A DNA stretch of 64,000 nt from JANYHH01 sp965249745 (GTDB lineage: Bacteria > Deinococcota > Deinococci > Deinococcales > JAAFIG01), in the NCBI GenBank assembly GCA_965249745.1, contig OZ252252.1, forward strand, positions 992,001 to 1,056,000, read 5' to 3'. Positions 17,314-28,005 of this stretch are shown here, piece after piece; position 1 is the first letter of the stretch, and each line of letters opens with the position of its first letter. The position numbers and the translations under genes were made by a program. Below the pieces are notes generated by a model. The model was not told where the DNA came from. It saw nothing but the letters and a program-made list of their open reading frames with translations, and did not search any database.

Positions 17314-18384
17314 GTGCCTCCAAAATCTATGAGCGTCGCCGTCATGCACGGGGTGCGGGACGTGCGTTTTGAAACTCGAGCCACCCCGGAGCCTGGTCCC
17401 AGGGACGTGCTGGTGAAGGTGGAACGGGTCGGGGTGTGCGCCAGCGATGTTCACTACTATACGCACGGTCGGATCGGGTCGTTCGTCGTAGAATCACCGC
17501 TCGTGCTGGGTCACGAGTCGGCAGGTACGGTCGTGGCGGTCGGGTCTGAGGTGACGCATTTACAAGCCGGTGATCGCGTCAGCTTAGAACCGGGCTATCC
17601 GTGTCGGCGCTGCTATCACTGCAAGCGCGGGCGCTACAACCTCTGCCCGGACATCACCTTCATGGCCACGCCGCCCGTGGATGGAGCCTTCGCCCAGTAC
17701 ATCGCCTGGCCGGACGATTTCGTGTTCAAAATCCCCGACACTATGACGCTGGACGCCGCCGCCCTGTTGGAGCCATTGTCGGTTGGCGTCTGGGCGGTCA
17801 GGCGCGGCGAGGTCAAATCGGGCGATAGCATCGCCGTGTTCGGCGCGGGTCCGATCGGTTGCACCACACTGCAAGCCGCTCGAGCCGCCGGGGCCACGAC
17901 ACTCATCGCGGTGGACGTGGAACCGTACCGTCTGGACTTGTGCCGTGAACTTGGGGCGACCCACACGATCAATGCCAGAGAAGAAGACCCCGTGCAGCGC
18001 ATCCGCGAGATCACCGCGCCGCTGACCGGATTGCCCTTAGAGTTATCTGGGGTGGATGTTGCCTTCGAGACCGCCGGGACGATTACGACCTGCCGCAACA
18101 CGATTCTCGCACCGCGCACGGGCGGCGTGGCCGCCCTGATCGGATTGCCACCCGACCCAATGGTCAGCTTGGATATCGTGTCCGCCTCGAGCCGCGAGGT
18201 GGACATTCGCGGACAGTTTCGCTACGCCAACTGCTACCCGGCGGCGCTGGAACTGGTCGCCTCGGGACGGGTCAACTTGGACCGCTTGGTGACGCAACGG
18301 TTCCCGTTGCAGGAGGCGGGCGTGGCCCTCGAGTTCGCGGATACGAACAAGAAAAATTCGATGAAGGTCATGATTGAAGTCTGA
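17314..18384 (+). CDS. Zinc-dependent polyol dehydrogenase (sorbitol/xylitol dehydrogenase-like)
   Basis: A 356-residue dehydrogenase, second of the pair. It has GVCASDVHYYTHGRIG, GHESAGTV, the structural zinc loop PGYPCRRCYHCKRGRYNLC, and cofactor motif AVFGAGPIGC. The YYTHGRIG segment is characteristic of eukaryotic-type sorbitol and xylitol dehydrogenases. GTG 17314 has AGAAAGGAA upstream; ATG 17329 is the alternative. A 169-base gap precedes it, so it may have its own promoter. Two different dehydrogenases in one cluster suggest more than one polyol is used. Confidence 0.88.
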   Translation: MPPKSMSVAVMHGVRDVRFETRATPEPGPRDVLVKVERVGVCASDVHYYTHGRIGSFVVESPLVLGHESAGTVVAVGSEVTHLQAGDRVSLEPGYPCRRCYHCKRGRYNLCPDITFMATPPVDGAFAQYIAWPDDFVFKIPDTMTLDAAALLEPLSVGVWAVRRGEVKSGDSIAVFGAGPIGCTTLQAARAAGATTLIAVDVEPYRLDLCRELGATHTINAREEDPVQRIREITAPLTGLPLELSGVDVAFETAGTITTCRNTILAPRTGGVAALIGLPPDPMVSLDIVSASSREVDIRGQFRYANCYPAALELVASGRVNLDRLVTQRFPLQEAGVALEFADTNKKNSMKVMIEV

Positions 18385-18413
18385 AACCAGCCGCTCGAGA
18401 TCGGTCCTCGAGA

Positions 18414-19562
18414 TCAGCCCACCAGCTTCCCGATCCGCCGCACCGCCTCGTTGATCTGCTCCAAACTGCACGCGTAAGAGAGCCGCACCCGTCCCGGCGC
18501 TCGGAAGTCCGTGCCGGGAACCACGGCGACTCTGGCTTGCTCCAAAATAATTTTTGCGGCTTCGGTTTCGTCCGCGTGAATTCGTGCGGTGTCCGCCAGC
18601 ACGTAGAACGCGCCCTCTGGCGTCGGGGTGGGCAGCCCAATTCCGTTCAGTCCGGCCACGATCGCATCGCGGCGCTCGTGAAAGGCGGCTCGAGCCATTT
18701 CAATATAGGCGTGGCTATCGTCTATTGCAGCGATTGTCGCCCACTGCGCGATGCTGTTGGCGTTGCTGGTCGTCTGACCCTGCATGGCATCCATCGCCTT
18801 GATGACGTGGGCGGGCGCGGCCGCGAACCCGATGCGCCAGCCTGTCATGCTGTACGCCTTACTGGCCCCGTTGACGGTCACGACCCGCTCGGGATTGAAT
18901 TTGGCGGCGCTGACCGGTTGCCGCCCGGTGTAGGTGATGTGTTCGTACATCTCGTCCGCCATCACCCAGAGGTCGTATTGCTCCGCAATCTCCATCACAC
19001 CCGCGATCGTTTCGTCGGAGTAGACGACTCCCGACGGGTTGCTCGGGCTGTTCAAAATAATCATCTTTGTTTTCGTCGTAACCGCCGCTCTGAGCCGATC
19101 CAACTCGAGCTGATAGCCCTGACCCGGATCGGTGTCCACGAAGACTGGCACGCCGCCGAAGATGCGGACCTGCTCCGGGTACGTGACCCAGAACGGCGCG
19201 GGGATAATCACCTCGTCGCCGGGATTGATCAGCGCGAAACAGGCGTTGTAGAGCGCTTGCTTACCGCCGGTCGTGACCTGAATCTGGTTGATCGCGTACT
19301 GGAGGCCGTTCTCGCGTTGGAACTTAGCGGCAATCGCTTCCCGCAGTTCCGGCACGCCGAGGGTCGGGGTGTACTTCGTTTTACCCGCCGCCAATGCCGC
19401 TCTGGCCGCGTCCTTGATGTGTTCCGGCGTGTCGAAATCCGGTTCTCCGGCGGCCATACTGATGACATCTACGCCTTGGCGCTTCAACTCCAGCGCTCGA
19501 GCCGTCACGGCCACGGTACTCGAGGGCTTCAGGGTTTGCGAGGCGTTGGAGAGCGGTTTCAC
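18414..19562 (-). CDS. aspC: Aspartate aminotransferase (class I, Thermus-type)
   Basis: A 382-residue PLP enzyme interconverting aspartate and glutamate with their oxo-acids. Landmarks are LKPSSTVAVTARALELKRQG, MAAGEPDFDTPEHIKDAARA, NSPSNPSGVVYS, and the PLP lysine in NGASKAYSMTGWRIGF. It closely resembles the Thermus thermophilus enzyme as I know it. GTG 19562 is chosen because a perfect TATAAT lies exactly 7 bases upstream, so the mRNA is probably leaderless. The open frame extends to 19607, but that would put the -10 box inside the gene. Confidence 0.92.
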   Translation of the reverse strand: MKPLSNASQTLKPSSTVAVTARALELKRQGVDVISMAAGEPDFDTPEHIKDAARAALAAGKTKYTPTLGVPELREAIAAKFQRENGLQYAINQIQVTTGGKQALYNACFALINPGDEVIIPAPFWVTYPEQVRIFGGVPVFVDTDPGQGYQLELDRLRAAVTTKTKMIILNSPSNPSGVVYSDETIAGVMEIAEQYDLWVMADEMYEHITYTGRQPVSAAKFNPERVVTVNGASKAYSMTGWRIGFAAAPAHVIKAMDAMQGQTTSNANSIAQWATIAAIDDSHAYIEMARAAFHERRDAIVAGLNGIGLPTPTPEGAFYVLADTARIHADETEAAKIILEQARVAVVPGTDFRAPGRVRLSYACSLEQINEAVRRIGKLVG

Positions 19563-19569
19563 GGGCGCG

Positions 19570-19575
19570 ATTATA
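19570..19575 (-). promoter_or_regulatory. TATAAT -10 box of leaderless aspC
   Basis: Perfect TATAAT on the minus strand, 7 bases before the GTG start. No clear -35 hexamer was seen. Confidence 0.7.
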
Positions 19576-19662
19576 TCTGGTGGTCGTATCGCTAGCGGGC
19601 GCGCCACCTCGAGCCTTCGTCCGATTCACACTCGGGAACGCCGATCCCGTGCCACGCATCTC

Positions 19663-19880
19663 GTAGGGGCGAACGACGGTTCGCCCAGACACCAACGTCC
19701 ATGCTCGAGACATCCAAATCAATGATGCTGAAGGCGAAGGTCAAGGGCAGCTCGCTTCGCGTACTATCTCTCTGTGTGCAGGGCACGTCACATCTCTGTG
19801 TGCAGCGCACGTCACATCTCTGTGTGCAGCGCACAACGCCTCCCTCTCCAGCGGGAGAGGCGAAAAGGCTTTTAGGCTCG
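19663..19880 (+). repeat. Composite dispersed repeat (family II) with internal 24-bp tandem array
   Basis: It starts with a hairpin block (GTAGGGGCGAACGACGGTTC then GCCC), followed by a CACCAACGTCCATG segment, GAGACATCC, a CAAGGGCAGCTCG segment, and ends with a CTCTCC/GGGAGAG hairpin and GGCGAAAAGGCTTTTAGG. The same order recurs at 41523-41706, and the 3' half at about 47680-47760. Between the blocks, 19769-19840 holds three 24-base units beginning TCTCTGTGTGCAG. The family is degenerate, so boundaries are approximate. Confidence 0.55.
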
Positions 19881-19929
19881 AGCTAACGATCCAAACTCGA
19901 GCGGCTTCCAGCAGAGATGCGCTGACCGT

Positions 19930-21180
19930 TCAAACTATCGCGGGCGTGCCAGGGGACAGCCTTGGACGTTGCGGCAAGCTGAAACTCAGCGTGGAACCGA
20001 CGATCAGTCCGAGCGCCGCCCCGGTGAACGCCAGGTTGTAACTCCCGGTCAGGTCGTACAACAGCCCTGGAATGTACGCCCCGAGCGCCGAACCGAGTTG
20101 ATGGCTGAGCGACAACAGCCCGAACATCACGCCGACGGAATGCCCCTGAAAGTATCTCGAGGCGAGGACTTGGGTGGGGGCTAGCACCGCGAAGTCCACC
20201 AGGCCGAACAGCACGCCGAAACCGAGCAGCCAACTCGCCTCGTGCGGGGAGTTGACGAGCACGACGAGCGTCACGGCTCGCACACCGTACAGCGTTCCCA
20301 GAATCTTGCGGTTATCGAACCGATCCGCCAGCGGCCCCGACGCCAGCGTGCCAAAGACGTTGAAGGCCGCCAACAAACTGACGGCCGCACCGGTCACGCC
20401 CGTGGAGAAACCGTGATCGTGGGCGAACGGTACGAGGTGGGTGTCAATCATGCCGGTCGTAGAAATGCCGCAAATAAAAAATGGCAATGCCAGACCCCAG
20501 AAAGCGCGCGAGGTCAACAGGTTGACTCGAGCCGCCGGTGTTTCAGGTGCGGCGGCGACCGATTGCAGCGCGTCAGGAGTCTCGCCGTAGGGTCGCTCGC
20601 CGATGTCGGCTGGTCGGGCCCGCAGAAAAAGGACTAGCAGCGGTACCACGACCACCGCCGCGAAGCCACCAAGAACACCGAGGGTCACGCGCCAGCCGTG
20701 GGCGTCAATCAGGTACAGGGACGCGGGGACCAGCACGAACTGCCCGGCTCCAAAGCCCGCCTCAATGATGCCAAAGGCCAGACCGCGCCGCGCCGCGAAC
20801 CACTGCGTCACCGCGACCGAAGCGGCGACCCCAGACGCACCGCCGAAGCCCAGCGAGGCGAGCAGACCGTACACCAGTGCCAGCTCGAGCGGGGAACGCA
20901 CGAAGGCGGCCGCCACGAGGCTCAGTCCGACCAGCAGCACGCTCAATGACAGCACCAGTCGCACGCCGTAACGGTCCACCAAGCGGCCCACCAGCGGTTG
21001 CGTTAAACCGTACACCAGGAAACTGACGAAAGACACGAGGGAAATGTCACCCCGGTTGACGTGGAAATCTTGCTCCCAAGGGGTGATGAACGCCCCGAAC
21101 GAAAGCCGCGCCCCCTGCGCCGCCAAGATTCCCAGAAAGCAAATCCCGAGGATGATCCAGGCGTAATGCACGCGCCGCAT
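19930..21180 (-). CDS. MFS transporter, monocarboxylate/oxalate-formate type
   Basis: A 416-residue inner-membrane carrier with about 12 helices, beginning HYAWIILGICFLGILAAQGA. Loop motif PLVGRLVDRYGVR after helix 2 and WFAARRGLAFGIIEAGFGAG in helix 4 resemble the OFA and monocarboxylate porter groups. ATG 21180 is preferred over 21234, because the extra residues are poor for a membrane protein N-terminus. It stands between spacers, so substrate context is lacking; organic acids are likely. Confidence 0.82.
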   Translation of the reverse strand: MRRVHYAWIILGICFLGILAAQGARLSFGAFITPWEQDFHVNRGDISLVSFVSFLVYGLTQPLVGRLVDRYGVRLVLSLSVLLVGLSLVAAAFVRSPLELALVYGLLASLGFGGASGVAASVAVTQWFAARRGLAFGIIEAGFGAGQFVLVPASLYLIDAHGWRVTLGVLGGFAAVVVVPLLVLFLRARPADIGERPYGETPDALQSVAAAPETPAARVNLLTSRAFWGLALPFFICGISTTGMIDTHLVPFAHDHGFSTGVTGAAVSLLAAFNVFGTLASGPLADRFDNRKILGTLYGVRAVTLVVLVNSPHEASWLLGFGVLFGLVDFAVLAPTQVLASRYFQGHSVGVMFGLLSLSHQLGSALGAYIPGLLYDLTGSYNLAFTGAALGLIVGSTLSFSLPQRPRLSPGTPAIV

Positions 21181-21574
21181 CAGTGCCACCCCGAGTGGCG
21201 TGGTTGCAGGCTCGAGGTGACAGTCATGCCTCAACGATAACGAACTGGTGGGATGGGTCGCAAGCCAGTGGAATACGGGTCAGTGGAGGTGTCAGCGGCT
21301 CGAGGTGAAGGCAGTGGATTTCGCAGCAAACATTGAACCCATTAGCCGCCCTCCACGCATTCCCGTAGAACGGCGGTTCGCCCGGCCATCAGGGCAGCCT
21401 CGAGATTCATCGTGCGACACCCCTTACGCTTGAGATCGCCCTTGGAGATTCACAGAAGATCAAGGCTCAAAACGAGTCTGATTTGAAGCTGTGGCAACAA
21501 TGGAGGGCAAACTCCATTTTTATCTCGTGCGCTTCCACGAACGGCTAACGCAAAAGCGTTATACTCGAGACCAA
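21181..21574. other. Spacer between MFS and methylmalonyl-CoA mutase genes
   Basis: 394 bases. A short segment near 21361 (GTAGAACGGCGGTTCGCCC) resembles the first hairpin block of repeat family II. A TATACT box at 21560-21565, 9 bases before ATG 21575, is a candidate -10 for the mutase. Nothing else was recognised. Confidence 0.4.
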
Positions 21575-23209
<1,635 letters not shown>

Positions 23210-23264
23210 GCCTCGAGGAATCTCAGGCTGAACAGTTAACCTCGAGTTTCAAGGAGATCGAACC

Positions 23265-23780
23265 ATGCTCGTCGAGGTCTGGCAGGGCGATATCACCAAA
23301 CTGGCCGTAGACGCGATTGTCAACGCCGCCAACTCGAGCCTCTTGGGTGGGGGCGGTGTGGACGGCGCGATTCACCGGGCGGCAGGACCGGAGCTGGTTC
23401 ACGCGTGCCGCTTGCTGGGCGGTTGCAAAACCGGCGATGCCAAGATCACCAGAGGCTACAAGTTGCCCGCGAAGTACTTGATTCACACCGTCGGGCCGGT
23501 CTGGAACGGCGGCTCGCACGGTGAGGATGGGTTGCTGGAATCCTGCTATCAGCGCTCGCTCGAGCTGGCGATGGAACGCGGGTTGCAGTCTGTGGCGTTC
23601 CCGGCGATCAGCACCGGGATGTACCACTTTCCACCAGAACGCGCCGCTGGAATCGCGGTCGGCACGGTGCGAATGTCGCTGCAAACGCCCTCGAGTCTTG
23701 AGCGGATCGTGCTGGTGGCATTCAACCAGAGTACGGCAGACTTGTACCGTGCGGCGCTCGCCAGCCCAGCCGACCCGTAA
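23265..23780 (+). CDS. Macro-domain protein (ADP-ribose / O-acetyl-ADP-ribose processing)
   Basis: A 171-residue single-domain macro protein of the YmdB/Af1521 type. Signature segments are WQGDITKLAVDAIVNAANSS, LLGGGGVDGAIHRAAG, YLIHTVGPVW and FPAISTGMYHFP. Family members hydrolyse ADP-ribosylated substrates or O-acetyl-ADP-ribose. ATG 23265 follows AAGGAG. It lies 55 bases after the mutase gene, same strand, but no functional link is evident. Confidence 0.92.
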   Translation: MLVEVWQGDITKLAVDAIVNAANSSLLGGGGVDGAIHRAAGPELVHACRLLGGCKTGDAKITRGYKLPAKYLIHTVGPVWNGGSHGEDGLLESCYQRSLELAMERGLQSVAFPAISTGMYHFPPERAAGIAVGTVRMSLQTPSSLERIVLVAFNQSTADLYRAALASPADP

Positions 23781-23781
23781 A

Positions 23782-23874
23782 TCTTGATAAGGGCACGCTT
23801 CGGCTCACCCATGTTTGCGTCATAGACGCACTCTATTGTCTTCAAACGTGAACCTGACGACGCCGAACTCAGTG
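23782..23874 (-). repeat. MITE-like dispersed repeat, copy C
   Basis: A 93-base copy, minus orientation, same length as copy A. On the minus strand it reads ACTGAGTTCGGCGTCGTCAG at one end and CGTGCCCTTATCA at the other, with the internal hairpin TGCGTC-TAT-GACGCA. The flanking TA dinucleotides have decayed. It starts 2 bases after the macro-domain stop codon. Confidence 0.82.
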
Positions 23875-23891
23875 ATCTCTAGAATGCGGCT

Positions 23892-24311
23892 GTGGTGAAC
23901 GCGCACAACCTGTACTTCAAGCTGCTCCGCCGCGCCTGGCAACCGATCCTGCGTCACGACGGCTTCGGAACCTTCAACGCCACCCGGCTCGAGGTGCGTG
24001 AGGGATATGCCTCGAGATCCCTCTTTTTGCACAAGGGTGGGTTTGGGGTGCGGGTTGAGTTATGGCAGAGCTTTCATGGCGCGGAAATCCGGGACGTGCC
24101 GTTCAGTCCGCAGAGCGGCACACTGACAAGTCTTCACGTGCTGGAACTTTCCCCTGACCCAATCCGGCACCGGTATTACCAGTTTCCGTACGGCGCGACC
24201 GAACGCGAGATCGCCGCGAACGTAGAAGTCCTGGTGGACGCGTACATGCGTTTTGGACGACCGTTCTTCCGCTTGACCGCAGAGTCTGGCCATCGTTCCC
24301 GTTCAACTTAA
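23892..24311 (+). CDS. Hypothetical protein
   Basis: A 139-residue protein with no family I can name firmly. The beginning (YFKLLRRAWQPILRHDGFG) faintly resembles DUF4304-type proteins. It has no signal peptide or membrane helix and is rich in aromatic residues. The GTG start 23892 lies 6 bases after TAGAAT, the leaderless arrangement seen elsewhere here, which supports it being a real gene. Confidence 0.65.
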   Translation: MVNAHNLYFKLLRRAWQPILRHDGFGTFNATRLEVREGYASRSLFLHKGGFGVRVELWQSFHGAEIRDVPFSPQSGTLTSLHVLELSPDPIRHRYYQFPYGATEREIAANVEVLVDAYMRFGRPFFRLTAESGHRSRST

Positions 24312-24333
24312 GCCCAGCTCAGCACTTGAAATA

Positions 24334-25074
24334 TCATCCGACCATGCGTGCTTTGAGCCGCTCTAGCTCCTGATCCTCGAGACCGCAGGCGCGCAGGTAG
24401 CCCTCGGCGCTGCCGTACCGCTGCTCAAGATAGTCCAACATTCCGATCATGGTTTCGGGCTTGGAGGTCAGCAGCCTCGCTAGGGCGGCGCGTTCCTCTG
24501 GGTCGGTTTTGTGGGACAGCAACTCCTGATAGAACGCCTGAAGGTACGAGTCGCTGAGCGCGTAATCCTCAGCGATGTCAACTGCTGCGACACCCGCGAG
24601 TCGCAATAAAAGCGCCACCACCAGTCCCGTGCGGTCCTTTCCCACGTGGCAATGCACCACGACCGCGCCGCCCGTTGGGGCATCGGCGATCGTCCGCATG
24701 ATCGTGGCGATGTTGTCCTTGAAATGCTCGAGCATCACCTGATACATCTCCAACGGGGAGGCGGCTGAGCCAATGGATTGCATCGCCGCTTCATCAGAGT
24801 CGTTCATCAGCGGCAAGTGGTGGTATTGGGGCGCAACTTGACCCGCGAAGGGATTGGCTTCGATCTGCAACTCGTAGCCGGAACGAAGATCAATAATCGT
24901 GGCAACCCCGCCGCCGATCAGCCGCTCCTGCCCCTGAGCGGTCAACCGCGCCAGATTGTCGGATCGAATCAGGGCCGCTTCACGGGTCAGCCGCCCGTCC
25001 TGGCCTGAGAATCCACCGAGGTGTCGGGTGTTGGAGCAGCCATCCCAGGTTAAACGGCGCGCATCGGTTGTCAT
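24334..25074 (-). CDS. Tyrosine/dual-specificity phosphatase (Y_phosphatase3, LipA/MptpB type)
   Basis: A 246-residue protein phosphatase. The catalytic loop is HCHVGKDRTG (residues 141-150) with nucleophile Cys142 and Arg148; N-terminal SNTRHLGG and LIRSDNL match the family. HCxxGKDRTG enzymes of this group dephosphorylate phosphotyrosine and sometimes phosphoinositides. ATG 25074 is preceded by TAGGCT at 6 bases, so the message is probably leaderless. No kinase is adjacent. Confidence 0.9.
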   Translation of the reverse strand: MTTDARRLTWDGCSNTRHLGGFSGQDGRLTREAALIRSDNLARLTAQGQERLIGGGVATIIDLRSGYELQIEANPFAGQVAPQYHHLPLMNDSDEAAMQSIGSAASPLEMYQVMLEHFKDNIATIMRTIADAPTGGAVVVHCHVGKDRTGLVVALLLRLAGVAAVDIAEDYALSDSYLQAFYQELLSHKTDPEERAALARLLTSKPETMIGMLDYLEQRYGSAEGYLRACGLEDQELERLKARMVG

Positions 25075-25181
25075 TCTCGGAGCCTACAGTGGTTCCTGGA
25101 TGGCTCTGTCAGCCTGAGCCGAGTCAGCCTGAGCGAAACGGACATCTTCGTTCCTTTAGGAGATACATGGCTCAGATTGCG

Positions 25182-25787
25182 TCATTGAATCTGCGGACTT
25201 TCCATGCCTGCCAACAGCAACTCGAGCACCGCCTCTAACCGAGCGGTGCGATCCTCCGCGATCCCCTCGAGCACGAGGCGCGGGTGGTGAAAGGCCAGCA
25301 TCCCGTCGAAGATCGTTTGCGCCGTCACCACTGGGTCGGCAGCGTTCCACGCGCCCGAATTCGCGCCGTCGGTGACGATGGAGATCAGACCGTTCATGGT
25401 GTTTTTCAGGTGGGTCTGAACGAACGGTTTGGCCCGCACCGCCGCCAGGTTGAAGGCGGCGTACAGCTCCGGGTCGAACAGCACCTTGTCGCGCTTCAAG
25501 CCGTGCAGGGTCAGGAACCAGCGCCGTAGCCGGTCTCGAGGGAGGCCACCGGAGGCGAGCACGTCAGCCAGATCCCGGTCAACCTGATTCAGCCAGCGCT
25601 CTGACACGGCGTCCATCAGCGCGTCCTTGTCGGCGAAAATCCGGTACAGCATGGCGTGGTTCACCCCGACGCTTTTGGCGACATCCACCAGACGCGATTT
25701 TTCCGCGCCGTGCCGCCGAATCGTGGCTTCGGCGGCATCCAGCACGGCCAGTTTCAGCTCTTCAGTCGTCAGTCCAGTGCGAGGCAT
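25182..25787 (-). CDS. TetR-family transcriptional regulator
   Basis: A 201-residue repressor. The N-terminal HTH spans about residues 10-55 (LAVLDAAEATIRRHGAEKSR, VDVAKSVGVNHAMLYRIFAD). The helical C-terminal ligand domain is divergent. It follows the aldo/keto reductase gene by 24 bases in the same direction and probably controls that gene as part of one operon. Confidence 0.9.
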   Translation of the reverse strand: MPRTGLTTEELKLAVLDAAEATIRRHGAEKSRLVDVAKSVGVNHAMLYRIFADKDALMDAVSERWLNQVDRDLADVLASGGLPRDRLRRWFLTLHGLKRDKVLFDPELYAAFNLAAVRAKPFVQTHLKNTMNGLISIVTDGANSGAWNAADPVVTAQTIFDGMLAFHHPRLVLEGIAEDRTARLEAVLELLLAGMESPQIQ

Positions 25788-25811
25788 GGTGGGATGCCCA
25801 GTCTACGGCGT

Positions 25812-26813
25812 TCAGTGCGGAACCGTCTGTAACCCGTGCGGCGCGTAGCGTTCACCCGACATAACGCCCGGTGCGAACACGGTCTCGAGTTCTGATAAAT
25901 CAGCCGCGTCAAATTTCACCTCGAGCGCTCCAAGGTTCTCTGCCAACCGAGAACGCTTGGTGGTTCCGACCAGCGGCACGATGTCGTCGCCTCGAGACAG
26001 CACCCAGGCGACTGCGAGCTGCGCGGCGGTCCGACCCTTTCTGGCTGCCATGCTTTTTAGGGTTTCGACCCGCTCGAGGTTGTTTTTCAGATTGTCGCCA
26101 CTGAAGCGTGGGGCGTGGGCGCGGAAATCGCCCGGCTCGAACTGATTCTGAAGGCTGTCCGTTAGTAAGCCTCTGGACATGGCACCATACGCGACAACTC
26201 CGATCCCGAGTTCGCGGGCGACCGGCAGGATTTCGGGTTCGATCACTCGAGTCGCCAGGGAGTATTCAATCTGCAAGGCGGTCACGGGATGGACCGCGTG
26301 GGCGCGGCGGAGCTGATCGGCGTTCACCTCGGACACTCCCAAATACCGCACGTAGCCCGCCTGAATCAGCTCGGCAACGGCTCCGACGGTTTCCTCGAAC
26401 GGCACTGTTGGGTCCGTTCGGGCGGGCTGGTACAGGTCAATCGCGTCCACCCCAAGCCGCTGAAGCGAGTACGCGGCGAAGTTCTTGACGGCCGCTGGAC
26501 GCGCATCGAAACCGCTGAAGCCACCGTCCGGTGCGCGTAAGGCTCCGAATTTGACGCTGATGAAGGCGCGATCGCGTTGCGACTGCGGAGCTTGCCTGAG
26601 CGCCTCAGCTAGCAGCAGCTCGTTGTGGCCAACGCCATAGAAGTCGCCCGTGTCCAGCAAGGTGATCCCCGCCTCGAGCGCCGCATGGATCGTTTTCAGG
26701 CTCTCCGCGTCGTCGCGGCTGGCTTTGGAGCCGTAGAAGTCGCTCATGCCCATCAATCCCAGCCCGAGGGCGGAAACCTTGGGACCGTTCTTGCCGAGGG
26801 TTCGTTGATTCAT
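25812..26813 (-). CDS. Aldo/keto reductase
   Basis: A 333-residue NADPH-dependent reductase. It shows LLDTGDFYGVGHNE with the catalytic Asp and Tyr, FISVKFG with the Lys, and YQPARTDP where most relatives have a catalytic His; this variant is known in an AKR subgroup. Further motifs are GYVRYLGVSEV and GVVAYGAMSRG. ATG 26813 is preceded by AAAGGAGG. TATTCT upstream on the minus strand is a possible -10. It is likely cotranscribed with the TetR gene. Confidence 0.9.
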   Translation of the reverse strand: MNQRTLGKNGPKVSALGLGLMGMSDFYGSKASRDDAESLKTIHAALEAGITLLDTGDFYGVGHNELLLAEALRQAPQSQRDRAFISVKFGALRAPDGGFSGFDARPAAVKNFAAYSLQRLGVDAIDLYQPARTDPTVPFEETVGAVAELIQAGYVRYLGVSEVNADQLRRAHAVHPVTALQIEYSLATRVIEPEILPVARELGIGVVAYGAMSRGLLTDSLQNQFEPGDFRAHAPRFSGDNLKNNLERVETLKSMAARKGRTAAQLAVAWVLSRGDDIVPLVGTTKRSRLAENLGALEVKFDAADLSELETVFAPGVMSGERYAPHGLQTVPH

Positions 26814-27007
26814 AGTCTAGCCTCCTTTGTCACAAGTCACAGAATACATGATTTGTTACTCTAAGAGTGGCATTTCTGTGAGACCCAATCTCGGCCATGC
26901 CCAAACTTTGGAAACCAAGCCGTGACAGACAGGACCCAGAGGCAAAATCAGGATTCGACTCGAGGGTCAGGACTAGCCCGGTTTCGCGGTACTCTCGAGC
27001 CACGCGG

Positions 27008-27301
27008 CTAGGTCACCGAGCGCAGCACCCAGAAGACAGCCATGCCCGCAAACAACCCGATCCACAACTGCCGCGTCCGCCACGCCAACAATCCACAGAC
27101 AGCCGCCGCGATCACTCGCTCCAGACCCTCACCCCGAGTTCCGGCAAGGCTGGGCGTCACGAGGGCCGCGAAAAGCGCGATCGGAACGAAGCGAATGAAG
27201 CGCAACCAGAACGGTGGCAGCGGTGCGGTCACAAATAATCCCAGCAACCTCGAGCCAAACGTGACGGCGACCATGCCGAGCAGCACGAGGTAAAAGTTCA
27301 T
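27008..27301 (-). CDS. azlD: AzlD-type branched-chain amino acid exporter small subunit
   Basis: A 97-residue membrane protein with three or four helices (YLVLLGMVAVTFGSRLLG near the start). AzlD partners AzlC for export of branched-chain amino acids and analogues. ATG 27301 overlaps the azlC stop by 4 bases, so the apparent longer frame to 27442 is rejected. Confidence 0.88.
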   Translation of the reverse strand: MNFYLVLLGMVAVTFGSRLLGLFVTAPLPPFWLRFIRFVPIALFAALVTPSLAGTRGEGLERVIAAAVCGLLAWRTRQLWIGLFAGMAVFWVLRSVT

Positions 27302-28005
27302 GCCACCTCCCGCGCCGCATCCACTAGGTTGGTCGTGGGCTGGACGGGTTCGTCTCGCGTCAGATACGCCCCGAGCAGACTCCCGGCGACGCCGGTGACC
27401 AGAATCGGTAAGCCGCTCGGTAACAGGTTGGACAGCATCCACGCCAACACCCCGCTAAAGACTGCCACCAGAATCTCGGCTCGAGCGCGCAACAGCGGTA
27501 TCAGCAGCGCCAGGAAGGATAGCGGAAACACGAAGTCCACCCCGAGCGCCCCAGGGTCAGGCACGAAAGACCCCGCCAACGCCCCGACCAGCGTGAAGAC
27601 GTTCCAGCCCAGGTACAGGCTCAGTTCCGCGCCGAGTAGGAACGCGAAGCTGCGCCCGCCGCTGGACAAAATAATGCCGTACGCCTCGTCGGTCAGAAAG
27701 AAGCCAGCGACGAGACGCTGCCAGGGGTTCATCGGGATCTCTCTAGCGAGCGACAAGCCGTACAGCGCGTGACGGATGTTCAGCAAGAAAGTCGTCAAAA
27801 CTATTGCAAAGCCGCCTGCGCCGACCCCAAACAGTTGCGCCGCGCTAAACTGACTGGCTCCGGCGAACACGAACAGGCTCAGACTCTGCGTTTCCCAAAC
27901 GCTCAACCCGGCCGCTCTGGCAGTCACGGCAAACGCCAGCGCGAACGGCACGATCCCGAGGTACAGCGGCAGCAAGGCTCGGAAGCCTTTGAAAAAATCC
28001 TTCAC
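27298..28005 (-). CDS. azlC: AzlC-family branched-chain amino acid exporter large subunit
   Basis: A 235-residue inner-membrane permease. Motifs are GFRALLPLYLGIVPFALAFA, VFAGASQFSAAQLFG, LTTFLLNIRHALYGLSLA and TDEAYGI, all typical of AzlC. It is the middle gene of a compact AraC-AzlC-AzlD operon with 4-base overlaps on both sides. Confidence 0.93.
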   Translation of the reverse strand: MKDFFKGFRALLPLYLGIVPFALAFAVTARAAGLSVWETQSLSLFVFAGASQFSAAQLFGVGAGGFAIVLTTFLLNIRHALYGLSLAREIPMNPWQRLVAGFFLTDEAYGIILSSGGRSFAFLLGAELSLYLGWNVFTLVGALAGSFVPDPGALGVDFVFPLSFLALLIPLLRARAEILVAVFSGVLAWMLSNLLPSGLPILVTGVAGSLLGAYLTRDEPVQPTTNLVDAAREVA

